Made by a program: the position numbers and the translations under genes
The notes under the pieces: generated by a model
What the model saw: only the letters and a program-made list of their open reading frames with translations
The model's database searches: none
Told to the model about the DNA's origin: nothing
Shown: positions 1-6,414 of the stretch, piece by piece
How the letters are laid out: every line of letters starts with the position of its first letter
How positions within the stretch are numbered: position 1 is the stretch's first letter
Origin: Verrucomicrobiota bacterium
GTDB lineage: Bacteria > Verrucomicrobiota > Verrucomicrobiia > Chthoniobacterales > JAFAMB01
DNA: 7,237 nt
Assembly: GCA_019242435.1 (NCBI GenBank)
Contig: JAFAVN010000415.1
Span: 1 to 7,237 of the forward strand
Reading direction: 5' to 3'

Positions 1-128
1 GGGTAAAAGTCGAAATCGGGGTCGGAAGAGGCAAAACTCACTCCGACAAACGCGAAGACCTCAAAAAGCGCACTGCCGACGAAGAAGCAAAGCGGGCCGC
101 CGACCTCTTTAATCGCCGCAAACTCTAG
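1..128 (+). CDS. smpB: SsrA-binding protein SmpB, C-terminal end (partial)
   Basis: The frame is open from the left edge (first full codon at 3) and ends with TAG at 126-128, giving 41 residues. They include VEIGVGRGK, then HSDKREDLKKR, then a basic tail ending NRRKL. This matches the end of SmpB, where the last beta-strand is followed by the 'G-(x)-x-RGK...DKRED-(I/L)-KKR' segment and a positively charged tail. In the family, SmpB binds the tRNA-like domain of tmRNA and delivers it to stalled ribosomes; the tail enters the empty mRNA channel. The rest of the gene lies outside the window. It converges on the exporter gene at 305-2875, with 176 nt between the two stop codons. The identification rests on a short but distinctive motif. 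Confidence 0.85.
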   Translation, partial: VKVEIGVGRGKTHSDKREDLKKRTADEEAKRAADLFNRRKL

Positions 129-142
129 CCTGAATTTCTCAG

Positions 143-163
143 AAAAAGGTGGCTTCGAAAGCC
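143..163 (-). terminator. Candidate intrinsic terminator for the MMPL gene
   Basis: Read on the - strand, the sequence is GGCTT-TCG-AAGCC (5-bp stem, 3-nt loop, 163-151), then ACC, then five T (147-143). It lies about 140 nt past the exporter stop codon, in the convergent gap with smpB. On the + strand the same stem-loop has no T-run after it, so it is better oriented to stop the - strand transcript. The stem is short, so strength is uncertain. Confidence 0.45.
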
Positions 164-220
164 CTTCCTGGGTCGCATCACCCTCTGGCGCAGCCGGTCC
201 CAGAGAAGTCCAGGCGATGT

Positions 221-239
221 TAATAACTTGCTAATAACT
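221..239. repeat. Short direct repeat, TAATAACT x2
   Basis: TAATAACT occurs at 221-228 and again at 232-239, an 11-bp period close to one helical turn, in the noncoding gap between smpB and the exporter. Spacing of one turn can indicate a protein-binding site, but both flanking genes point into this gap, so a promoter role is unlikely. Nothing else supports a function. Confidence 0.35.
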
Positions 240-290
240 GCCGAAAAACCCGTCTACAAACGTCACAATTTCGAGGTACCGGTGTATTCC

Positions 291-308
291 AGTATTTAGA
301 GTATTTAG
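291..308. repeat. 9-bp tandem duplication over the MMPL stop codon
   Basis: AGTATTTAG is present twice head-to-tail (291-299, 300-308). The exporter stop codon (TTA on the + strand, 305-307) lies in the second copy. Because the unit is 9 bp, the duplication puts a second in-frame TAA three codons past the first, giving a tandem stop. Confidence 0.6.
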
Positions 309-2875
309 ACCGGCGGACTCACTACCGAAGAGGGCTGTCGCTCAATTGCCCGTCCGGTCGGCCGCTGTTTTTGCAGCAAAGCAAAGGCCGGAACCATGAA
401 AAAGAACGTTGTTAATAAACATGACAATACCCCCAATGCGCATACCGTTCCCAGTCCGCTAAGCGCCGGATTTTGCGCCGGAATCAATACCGCGAATCCG
501 GCAAATGTGGCCAATCCGCAGACGGAAAGCGGCTTCAGGACATTCGCCAGGTTCTCGCGGAGATCTCCCTCACGACGACTGACCACCAGAAATTGGATGC
601 CGTAGTCGACGCCGATAGCCAGCACTAAAGGGAAGGCTAACGTGTTTAGAAGATTGATTGAAAGATGAAACAGTTTCAGGCACGCGACCAAGCCCAACAT
701 CGACAGGAAGAGAGCGGACGCGTGGATAAGCCAGAGAGAGAACCGCCGATATACCATCCATAATAACAAAAGGATCAAAACGCCAACCGCGGTGGTGAAG
801 GTAACTAGTTCGCCTTTCGCCCAAGGGATCAGATCCCAAAGCGTGTATTGCCATCCGGTTATCACGGCCTGAGGATCGGCTCGGTGAATGAATTCACCCA
901 ATTTGGCCTGCTCTTCATGCGACTTGATCGGTTGCGCCGGTCGGAGCATTCCGGACTGCGTTCTCCGGTCATCCGAGAAAAAAGTATTGATCAGAAACCA
1001 CCAGCTTGAGTTCTCCGGGAAAATCTTTGACCAATCCTGCAGACCACTCGCTTTCTGTTGTGCCTCTAGATTATCCAATAGGACGAACACCGCCTGAAAT
1101 GCATCCAAGGCGAACCCGTTCTGCTCCAGATCTTCGTGAACCGCCTGTTTGACCCGGGCAAAATCGACCTTCTGCAAAAGGCTGCGATTTTCCTCAACTC
1201 GTTGCGGATTGAGCACGAAGGCGGCAGGAGTGACAGCCGACTTTAAATAACCAGTCTTGAGCCCCTGCTGAAACGTTTCGTCCAGGCGCTGCCATCGATC
1301 ATAAAATTCCTGCTGGTTATCGGCGGTCACCAGGACCCGGACCGGATCCGATTCCTGTTTCAGCTCGGTGCTCATCACCTGCATAGCGATCGAAGCCGGA
1401 ATTTTTTTTGGCTGTAACGAAAGCGGGCTGGTATCGAACCGCAGCGGAACCAATGGCGTGACTGCTACGATAGCTCCGGCGACCAATAAAGTCGTTACCA
1501 CACCCAAAAGGATGCGGGGCTCCCGAAACATGGCATGAACGAATTTCGTAGTGGCGATCAGCAGGAAGTCCACCTTGGTGACCGGTTTAACCTTCTTAAA
1601 GAAGATGAACAGAAAGAGGACCATGAAAAGCCCGGCCATGGTGACTCCAAGTGCAACCAAGGTCCCGAGCTGCGCAAACCCAGCGCTTTTGCTGAAATTC
1701 AGGGCGAAAAAACCGATCGCTGTGGTGCAGACAACGTAAAACACGGCCGCCCCGATGTCTCGTACCGACACAAATACGGCCTGGCTATGCCCTTCACCTA
1801 CTCGCCTCGCCTGTTGATAACGTCCGAAAAGCAGCAAGCTGAAATCAACTCCCAGCCCAACCAGAATAGAAAAGAACCCGATCGCGATGACGTTGATGCT
1901 CTTGAAAATCAGCATGCCGAGCGCCAGCGCTACTAAAGCAGCCAGGCAGAGCGTGAGACAAATCCCAATCAACGGCACAAACCTCCGAAACGCGACGAAG
2001 AAAAGCACGCTCACGATCAGAATGGAAAGGACAGCGCTCAGGATCGCATCATTCTCCATGCTCTTTGAGATCTGCGCTACGAAGGCGATTCTTCCGGTCG
2101 TGTAGACCTTCGGCACATAGCCTTTCCATTCCGCTTCTATCCGATGCTGAAAGCCGTTCACCAGACGCATCATTTCCTGACACCCTCGCGGGCTGGTGTC
2201 CGAAAGGCGAACAACAGCCAGGCCTAATTGATAGAGGTTATCGGCGGACCCGAGCGACTCGCCCTGGGTCAACGACGAGCTCGAGGCGAAAGGCCTCATC
2301 GCTCGCGCAAACAGACCGAGTGGGTCCATCGTGGCTTCCATCTGGGTTCGGATCGAGAAATCTTCGCCGATCGTAGCTCTGATCTGGGCCAAGCGCTCCT
2401 CGATCTTAGCAGGCTCTAACAGGGTTAAGGCGTCCTTGAACTGATCCTCTGGCAGGTTGAGTAAGAGCGAAGGAATGACGGCTTGGATTTGGTCGAGCCC
2501 ATCCTGGGTTTCCAGCGGGGACCGGTCAAAAATGCGGACCACCCAAGGTTCCTTAGCCAGTTGGGCCATGAAATGACTTCGAAAAGCTTCTACATCGTCG
2601 GCGTGCCCGGGTGCTCCCAAAAATCCGAAAACAATCTGGCGTGAGTCTGCGAAGTCGCTGTTCAGCGCTTTTAACCCTTGCACCGACTGAAACTGCTGAG
2701 GCAGCAGATTCAGATAATCCGTGTCCAGATTGCGCCGCAGCAAAATGATAAGAATCGCGAGAACCCCGACGGTGATGGCGGCCGCGATCAAGGTTTTTGT
2801 CCGGTGGGCGACTAGGTAAGAGATTGTCTGGACCAGTTTGCGGGTAGGATAAGTAAGTGGGGCCTTAACGTTCAT
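305..2875 (-). CDS. MMPL/RND-superfamily exporter, 12 TM
   Basis: This is an 856-residue membrane protein with the duplicated RND/MMPL architecture. TM1 is near residues 28-46, followed by a large periplasmic domain at about 47-275. TM2-TM6 cluster at about 277-426 and TM7 is near 455-475. A second periplasmic domain spans about 477-690, and TM8-TM12 lie at about 691-833. Each half has the conserved TM4-type motif with a membrane acidic residue: GLGVDF (340-345) and AIGVDYG (753-759), as expected for proton-driven transport. Length and topology fit MMPL proteins, including the hopanoid-associated HpnN type. No hopanoid gene is visible here and the N-terminal periplasmic sequence is not typical HpnN, so the substrate is unassigned. 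Its neighbourhood with a lipid A/core gene makes a lipid or other hydrophobic cargo plausible (inference). The start is ATG at 2875; no clear Shine-Dalgarno precedes it, and the leader carries a small hairpin. The gene looks intact. Confidence 0.9.
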   Translation of the reverse strand: MNVKAPLTYPTRKLVQTISYLVAHRTKTLIAAAITVGVLAILIILLRRNLDTDYLNLLPQQFQSVQGLKALNSDFADSRQIVFGFLGAPGHADDVEAFRSHFMAQLAKEPWVVRIFDRSPLETQDGLDQIQAVIPSLLLNLPEDQFKDALTLLEPAKIEERLAQIRATIGEDFSIRTQMEATMDPLGLFARAMRPFASSSSLTQGESLGSADNLYQLGLAVVRLSDTSPRGCQEMMRLVNGFQHRIEAEWKGYVPKVYTTGRIAFVAQISKSMENDAILSAVLSILIVSVLFFVAFRRFVPLIGICLTLCLAALVALALGMLIFKSINVIAIGFFSILVGLGVDFSLLLFGRYQQARRVGEGHSQAVFVSVRDIGAAVFYVVCTTAIGFFALNFSKSAGFAQLGTLVALGVTMAGLFMVLFLFIFFKKVKPVTKVDFLLIATTKFVHAMFREPRILLGVVTTLLVAGAIVAVTPLVPLRFDTSPLSLQPKKIPASIAMQVMSTELKQESDPVRVLVTADNQQEFYDRWQRLDETFQQGLKTGYLKSAVTPAAFVLNPQRVEENRSLLQKVDFARVKQAVHEDLEQNGFALDAFQAVFVLLDNLEAQQKASGLQDWSKIFPENSSWWFLINTFFSDDRRTQSGMLRPAQPIKSHEEQAKLGEFIHRADPQAVITGWQYTLWDLIPWAKGELVTFTTAVGVLILLLLWMVYRRFSLWLIHASALFLSMLGLVACLKLFHLSINLLNTLAFPLVLAIGVDYGIQFLVVSRREGDLRENLANVLKPLSVCGLATFAGFAVLIPAQNPALSGLGTVCALGVLSCLLTTFFFMVPAFALLQKQRPTGRAIERQPSSVVSPPV

Positions 2876-2898
2876 TCAAAGTGAGCTGTTCAGTAGCA

Positions 2899-2917
2899 CA
2901 GCCCGGCTTCAGGGCTG
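2899..2917. repeat. Small palindrome in the MMPL leader
   Basis: CAGCCC (2899-2904) and GGGCTG (2912-2917) form a perfect 6-bp stem around a 7-nt loop, GGCTTCA. The inner edge is 23 nt upstream of the exporter ATG. The form resembles small REP-like palindromes of the 'AGCCCT..AGGGCT' kind that occur between genes in some genomes. One copy in this window cannot show that it is repetitive, and a leader hairpin is equally possible. Confidence 0.4.
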
Positions 2918-2937
2918 ACGGGTACAATGATGGGAAA

Positions 2938-2949
2938 AGTAGTAGTAGT
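2938..2949. repeat. Trinucleotide microsatellite (AGT)4
   Basis: Four perfect AGT units (ACT on the - strand) sit 63-74 nt upstream of the exporter start. On the - strand they fall just after TTGGAC (2953-2948), a possible -35 box, and before the weak -10 candidate TCATTG (2930-2925). If that promoter were real, changes in unit number would alter the spacer. The -10 match is poor. Confidence 0.35.
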
Positions 2950-2973
2950 CCAAACTTTTGCTTCGGTCCAGGT

Positions 2974-3028
2974 AGGCTAACCCCGCAAGGCCTCTTTCGT
3001 CGAAGATCTGATTATTGCGGGTTAGCCT
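2974..3028. repeat. Long inverted repeat over the xerD stop codon
   Basis: AGGCTAACCCCGCAA (2974-2988) and TTGCGGGTTAGCCT (3015-3028) are inverted copies, identical over 14 bp except for one extra C/G in the left arm. The 26-nt loop contains a weaker inner pairing (TCTTTCG / CGAAGA). The right arm includes the last codons and stop of xerD, so the - strand transcript can fold just as xerD translation ends. No T-run follows on either strand, so this is not a classic intrinsic terminator. A 3'-end stabiliser or an intergenic palindrome is possible. Confidence 0.6.
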
Positions 3029-3924
3029 CTGGGGTGAAATTTCTTGTGAATCGCTTTCAACCGATTCTGTTCGACATGCGTATAAACCTGGGTCGTGGCA
3101 ATGTCCGCATGGCCGAGCAATTCCTGGATGATCCGGAGGTCTGCGCCGTTTGCTAGTAAATGGGTAGCGAAAGAGTGCCGCAACAGATGAGGATAGATCC
3201 GGGTCTCAAACCCGCCTAGTTCCGCGATCTCTTTGACTATCTGCCAGACCCTCTGGGTAGTGAGCCTTTTCCCGTGCCTGGAGAGAAACAGCTCGCTGCC
3301 AGTCCGCGACTTGACCAGCAGCCTCCTTTCTCCTTCGAGGTAGGCACTGATCGCCTCGCCCGCTTTCCGGCCAACCGGTATCAGCCGGGTTTTATTCCCT
3401 TTGCCGGTGACCCGGATAAACCGGTCTTCCAGATTAAGATTTTCCAGACGGGCATGGGTTAATTCGCTGATTCTCAGCCCGCTGCTATAGAACAGCTCTA
3501 AGATCGCCCGATCCCGTTTCGGAAATGGCCGGTTGCGTAAATCCACTTCCAGCAATTTTTGGATCTCTAGCTCATTCAGCGTGTCCGGCAGATATCGTTC
3601 CAGCCGGGGTAGCACCAGCACATCCGCAGGGTCGCGTTCGACCAGATGCCGGGCCTTGAGGAACCGAAAAAAGATCTTTAGAGCGACCACAATCAATTTC
3701 AGAGAAGCCGGAGCGAGACCGGCGCTCTTTCGCTCCGACAAGTAGCCGGTGAGATGGTCGGTCGCGACGTTAGCCGGCAAGGCCACCGGTTCTTGGCGGC
3801 TGAACCAAGTCGCAAATTCTTCTAAAGACCGCCTGGTCGAAAACTGGTAATTCTCCGATAGACCCCTCTCTGTGGCCAAAAAGAGAATGAACTCGTCGAT
3901 CGCGTTTTCGAAGGTGATGTCCAA
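3022..3924 (-). CDS. xerD: Tyrosine recombinase XerD
   Basis: This is a 300-residue integrase of the Xer subfamily, the usual length. Residues 1-90 form the SAM-like N-terminal core-binding domain (ATERGLSENYQFSTRRSLEEF region). The catalytic domain occupies about 110-300. All expected active-site residues are visible: Arg151 (GLRISEL), Lys175 (TGKGNK), His246 and Arg249 (HLLRHSFATHLL), His272 (LLGHADI) and nucleophile Tyr281 (VYTHVE). The C-terminus ends in HPRG, like XerD proteins that end in HPRA. In the family, XerC and XerD act at dif to resolve chromosome dimers at division, under FtsK control. The start is TTG at 3924. An in-frame stop lies two codons upstream and no ATG or GTG occurs in the first part of the N-terminal domain, so TTG is the best choice. 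There is no recognisable Shine-Dalgarno. XerC or a single-Xer system cannot be excluded. Confidence 0.93.
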   Translation of the reverse strand: MDITFENAIDEFILFLATERGLSENYQFSTRRSLEEFATWFSRQEPVALPANVATDHLTGYLSERKSAGLAPASLKLIVVALKIFFRFLKARHLVERDPADVLVLPRLERYLPDTLNELEIQKLLEVDLRNRPFPKRDRAILELFYSSGLRISELTHARLENLNLEDRFIRVTGKGNKTRLIPVGRKAGEAISAYLEGERRLLVKSRTGSELFLSRHGKRLTTQRVWQIVKEIAELGGFETRIYPHLLRHSFATHLLANGADLRIIQELLGHADIATTQVYTHVEQNRLKAIHKKFHPRG

Positions 3925-4197
3925 AGCTTAGCGGCAAAACTTCCAAGCGACTGTGCGAGCTGATTGTATCCTGGAGCCTGCCCCTGGGAAACGAAAATAG
4001 AAGATAAACCTCCTGAGGAAGTCGTGCCCGATAATCCCCGGTTATGGAGGGAACAGTAAAGGCTGGCGCCTTTGCCACGCCCCCAGCACTGGAAAAACCA
4101 ACCCCAACCCGTAACCTCAAACAACAAAAAAGTGTTACCCATGTTCTGAACCCAGCACCCGGCACCCACCTACCAATCACGACTCACCTCTCACTTC
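3925..4197. other. 273-nt gap between xerD and the fusion gene
   Basis: No convincing gene lies here. Open frames on the - strand in this gap are low-complexity or overlap xerD in another frame. The half nearer the fusion gene is strongly C-rich on the + strand (G-rich on the - strand). It holds a perfect 6-bp stem-loop, AAAGGC-TGGC-GCCTTT (4058-4073), without a T-run, and an A-tract at 4125-4131. A perfect AGGAGG on the - strand (4014-4009) has no start codon within normal reach. The gap could hold a promoter or processing site for xerD, but no clear one is visible. Confidence 0.5.
4138..4167 (-). other. Potential G-quadruplex motif past the fusion gene stop
   Basis: The + strand has four CCC tracts at 4138-4140, 4151-4153, 4158-4160 and 4165-4167. 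The - strand, and therefore the fusion-gene transcript, thus has four GGG tracts with loops of 4, 4 and 10 nt. One loop exceeds the usual 7-nt limit, so stability is uncertain. It begins 30 nt past the stop codon and overlaps the 7-bp-period array. Confidence 0.3.
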
Positions 4198-4203
4198 TCA
4201 CTT
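4148..4203. repeat. Degenerate heptamer array, about 8 units
   Basis: The + strand divides into 7-nt units: GAACCCA, GCACCCG, GCACCCA, CCTACCA, ATCACGA, CTCACCT, CTCACTT, CTCACTT. The last two are identical and the rest drift, sharing a CA/CC core at the same phase. The stop codon of the fusion gene (TCA at 4198-4200 on the + strand) lies inside the last unit, so the array runs from the 3' end of the coding region into the gap. It resembles short heptamer repeats reported in other bacteria that grow by slippage. Confidence 0.5.
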
Positions 4204-6111
4204 CCCCACCTCCACCCCCAACACCTTCTCCACCGCCTGCACTACTTCTTCCACGCTGATCCGGCGCATACAGCGAAAATCAATCGGACACGTCCTCAAG
4301 AAACACGGACTACATTCCACCCGATGCCGGATGATAGTGTGGCCGGCTCCTATCGGCCCAGTCAACGCCGGCTCCGTCGAACCGAAAATGGCGACAGTCG
4401 GCACTCCCAAATGGGCAGCCAAATGCATCGTGCCGGTATCATTCGTCAACAACAGCCGGCAACGGCTCAACTCAGCAATCAGTTCCGCGAGAGTCGTTTT
4501 TCCTACCAAGTTTACCGCCGCCGCACCCAATTGCGAAGCGATCTCCGTGCCCAATGGTTGCTCCTTAGCCGTCCCAAAAATATGCCACTGCAGGCCGTGT
4601 CGCTCAGACAGACATTTGGCTGCTTCCGCAAAATAAGGCCATCGTTTAGCAGGGCCGTACTCCGCCCCGGGGCATAAACCCACTGCCAGCGAGTCCGGCA
4701 TGCGGACGGAAATGGGCGGCAGGGGCCCATCCAGATCGGCGCCAATCCTCTCCGCGATACGCAAATAGTCATTGGACTGATGTCTGACCGGCTGCGGCGG
4801 AGGCGGTTCGGGGATAAACTGGTTAACGAAGAAATTGCGCCAAGGCCGCCGGTAACCGACCCGTCGCGGTATTCCCGCCAGCCAGGCTTCCAATCCTGAT
4901 CTGGGCGAATTCGGAAACAGGATCGCCACATCGAACCTTTCCCGCAGCTTCTTAGCTACGGCAAAAACGCCTTCCTTGGGCTCGATCGGAATAACTTCAT
5001 CCACCTCTGGAACGGTGGCCCAGAATTCAATCAGGTTTCGTTTGGCCAGCACGGTCACCCTGGCATCCGGTCTACCTCGTTTAATTCGGCGGACCGCTTC
5101 TACCGACATAACGGCGTCCCCCAGCCAATTACCGGACCGGATCAGGATTCGAAACGGCTTCAGCTTACCGGCATCCTCGGGCATGAAGACACCCCTCTTG
5201 TATTCTCGCAGCAGGAATCGCGGCTTCGGGATCTTCCAACGATCATGTACCCAGAACCAGGCAGCGGGATCCCGGCGAATCAGCTCTTCGAGATCTCGGT
5301 TAAAAGCCATTGTGATATCTTCAATCGCCGCTTTTCGATCGAAACGGAAGAACCGTATATCCACTTTCCAGCGCGCCACGCCGACAGCTCGAACCGCGAC
5401 ACGGCAAGCTATCGATCCGGTTTTTTTCGCCAGAATCGCCGGAAGAGGCGTCGTCGAACAGAGTCGACCAAAAAGCGGGACCCAGACACCTTTGTCTCCG
5501 GCATGCTGATCATGCAAAATAGCGAGTCCACCTGCACGCCGGAGAAGCGCTACGCTTTTGGCGAAGCCTTCCTTTCGGTCAATGGTTTCCACCCCGAAAT
5601 TCGATCTTCCTTGGCTCACATGTCCGTCGATGAGCCGATTCCGGAGCGCCTGGTAAATTACCGCTTGTTCCTGACGCGGGAACCACCTGGTTGAGGTAAT
5701 GACCAGCTCCCAATTGCCGATGTGCGGAATCACAGCCATAACTCCCTTCGGCTCTGCCGTCGCTGCCATTAATTCAGCCAAGCTCGGAACTTCCAAGTAC
5801 CTCCGAATTTTCTCCCAAGGTTTCTGCGTCAAAACCAAGCCGGACAACAGATTGGCCCCCAAGCTCTGGAAATGCTCCCGCCCGCATCGGTCAATTTCAG
5901 ATCGGTTCCAGTCGGGGAAAGCTCGGCTCAAATTGCTGGCCGCCAACTTCCTATAGCCCCCCAAGAAAGCCCACCCGAGAAACCCAAACCCTTGACCCAA
6001 TCTGAACGTCCACGACAGCGGAATCCGTGACAGACTCCAGCCTGCCGCTCGATAAACAGCATAAATCAGCAGTTCGGTAGTTTTGATCGGCCGTTCCGGC
6101 GATTTCCTCAT
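4198..6111 (-). CDS. Fused LpxL-type lipid A acyltransferase / WaaF-type heptosyltransferase
   Basis: This 637-residue protein combines two enzymes in one uninterrupted frame. Residues about 1-310 are a lysophospholipid/lipid A acyltransferase of the LpxL/HtrB family. They include a membrane-proximal hydrophobic segment (about 34-53), the catalytic HX4E motif HIGNWE (130-135), a DQHAG segment (201-205) and WFWVHDRWK (285-293). Residues about 320-637 are a GT9 heptosyltransferase. They include an N-terminal Rossmann start with RSGNWLGDAVMS (325-336, Asp332 at the expected catalytic position), the nucleotide-sugar motif NDTGTMHLAAHLGVP (557-571) and a WaaF-like cysteine cluster (Cys600, 603, 608, 614). 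In these families LpxL adds a secondary acyl chain to Kdo-lipid IVA, and WaaF adds heptose from ADP-heptose to the inner core. Both act at the cytoplasmic face of the inner membrane. Each half is near full length. The start is ATG at 6111; an in-frame TGA lies two codons upstream, so it cannot extend. A weak AGGTGA lies 22 nt upstream, too far for a normal ribosome-binding site. Confidence 0.92.
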   Translation of the reverse strand: MRKSPERPIKTTELLIYAVYRAAGWSLSRIPLSWTFRLGQGFGFLGWAFLGGYRKLAASNLSRAFPDWNRSEIDRCGREHFQSLGANLLSGLVLTQKPWEKIRRYLEVPSLAELMAATAEPKGVMAVIPHIGNWELVITSTRWFPRQEQAVIYQALRNRLIDGHVSQGRSNFGVETIDRKEGFAKSVALLRRAGGLAILHDQHAGDKGVWVPLFGRLCSTTPLPAILAKKTGSIACRVAVRAVGVARWKVDIRFFRFDRKAAIEDITMAFNRDLEELIRRDPAAWFWVHDRWKIPKPRFLLREYKRGVFMPEDAGKLKPFRILIRSGNWLGDAVMSVEAVRRIKRGRPDARVTVLAKRNLIEFWATVPEVDEVIPIEPKEGVFAVAKKLRERFDVAILFPNSPRSGLEAWLAGIPRRVGYRRPWRNFFVNQFIPEPPPPQPVRHQSNDYLRIAERIGADLDGPLPPISVRMPDSLAVGLCPGAEYGPAKRWPYFAEAAKCLSERHGLQWHIFGTAKEQPLGTEIASQLGAAAVNLVGKTTLAELIAELSRCRLLLTNDTGTMHLAAHLGVPTVAIFGSTEPALTGPIGAGHTIIRHRVECSPCFLRTCPIDFRCMRRISVEEVVQAVEKVLGVEVGK

Positions 6112-6139
6112 TCGTCACGAAATTAGAGCAGAATCACCT

Positions 6140-6226
6140 CGTGTCCTGCCTCATAAATAACATTGCTTTCGTTGCGATCAAAATGGGCCGTCGGCGAAAG
6201 CCATGTCATTTATGGGACAAGACACG
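6140..6226. repeat. 87-bp imperfect inverted repeat upstream of the fusion gene
   Basis: The arms at 6140-6171 and 6195-6226 match as inverted copies at 27 of 32 positions, around a 23-nt centre. The outer ends are CGTGTC and GACACG. Transcribed on the - strand, three of the five mismatches become G-U pairs, so 30 of 32 positions can pair; on the + strand only 28 can. The element covers about -29 to -115 from the fusion gene ATG, in the divergent gap with the tRNA gene. It could be a leader hairpin, a small structured RNA, or a MITE-like element. No target-site duplication is evident at its ends. Confidence 0.7.
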
Positions 6227-6293
6227 TGCCAACCCCGCCCGGCCGCGAGCCTATTTCTTGATTTGAACTTGAGATCCGCCAAAATTGTCCCAT
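6212..6293. repeat. 9-bp inverted pair ATGGGACAA / TTGTCCCAT
   Basis: ATGGGACAA (6212-6220), inside the right arm of the 87-bp inverted repeat, recurs inverted as TTGTCCCAT at 6285-6293, 64 nt away and next to the candidate -10 of the tRNA gene. It may be a third partial copy of the repeat arm or an operator pair. A chance match is possible. Confidence 0.35.
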
Positions 6294-6298
6294 CATAT
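6269..6298 (+). promoter_or_regulatory. Possible promoter for tRNA-Gly
   Basis: TTGAGA (6269-6274) and TCATAT (6293-6298), 18 nt apart, give a weak sigma70-like pair. It would start transcription around 6305, about 15 nt before the tRNA. TTGAAC (6263-6268) is an alternative -35 with worse spacing. Position is the main support. Confidence 0.3.
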
Positions 6299-6319
6299 CC
6301 GTTCTCGTTCCTAATAAAA

Positions 6320-6393
6320 GCGGGCATAGCTTAATGGTAAAGCTCCAGCCTTCCAAGCTGGCTATGAGGGTTCGATTCCCTTTGCCCGCTCCA
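6320..6393 (+). tRNA. tRNA-Gly (anticodon UCC)
   Basis: A complete cloverleaf can be drawn. The acceptor stem GCGGGCA (6320-6326) pairs with TGCCCGC (6383-6389) at all seven positions. The D stem is GCTT/AAGC (6329-6332, 6340-6343) around AATGGTA. The anticodon stem CCAGC/GCTGG (6345-6349, 6357-6361) encloses the loop CTTCCAA, with anticodon TCC at 6352-6354, which reads GGA and probably GGG. The T stem GAGGG/CCCTT encloses the standard loop TTCGATT (6371-6377). The discriminator is T6390, normal for bacterial tRNA-Gly, and CCA is encoded at 6391-6393. Nothing suggests a pseudogene. Confidence 0.98.
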
Positions 6394-6414
6394 AGTAGTT
6401 CAAAATCAACTACT
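6394..6414 (+). other. Stem-loop directly after tRNA-Gly
   Basis: AGTAGTT (6394-6400) and AACTACT (6408-6414) form a perfect 7-bp stem with loop CAAAATC, starting at the first base after CCA. No T-run follows, so it is a weak terminator candidate. It may instead mark the 3' trailer for tRNA processing. Confidence 0.4.

Noticed and set aside
1535..1936. 133-codon + strand ORF inside the exporter gene
   Set aside because: It lies fully antisense to a complete MMPL protein with conserved motifs, and its product is charged and without domain character.
2974..3028. dif-like recombination site next to xerD
   Set aside because: dif sites have 11-bp arms around a 6-bp centre; here the arms are 14 bp with a 26-nt spacer and do not resemble the dif core.
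4009..4014. Perfect AGGAGG on the - strand
   Set aside because: No ATG, GTG or TTG follows within usable distance, and xerD begins about 85 nt later, so it is probably chance.
3770..4180. - strand ORFs of 136 and 115 codons overlapping the xerD 5' end and the gap
   Set aside because: They read through low-complexity G-rich sequence and out-of-frame xerD, and no protein-like domain is visible.
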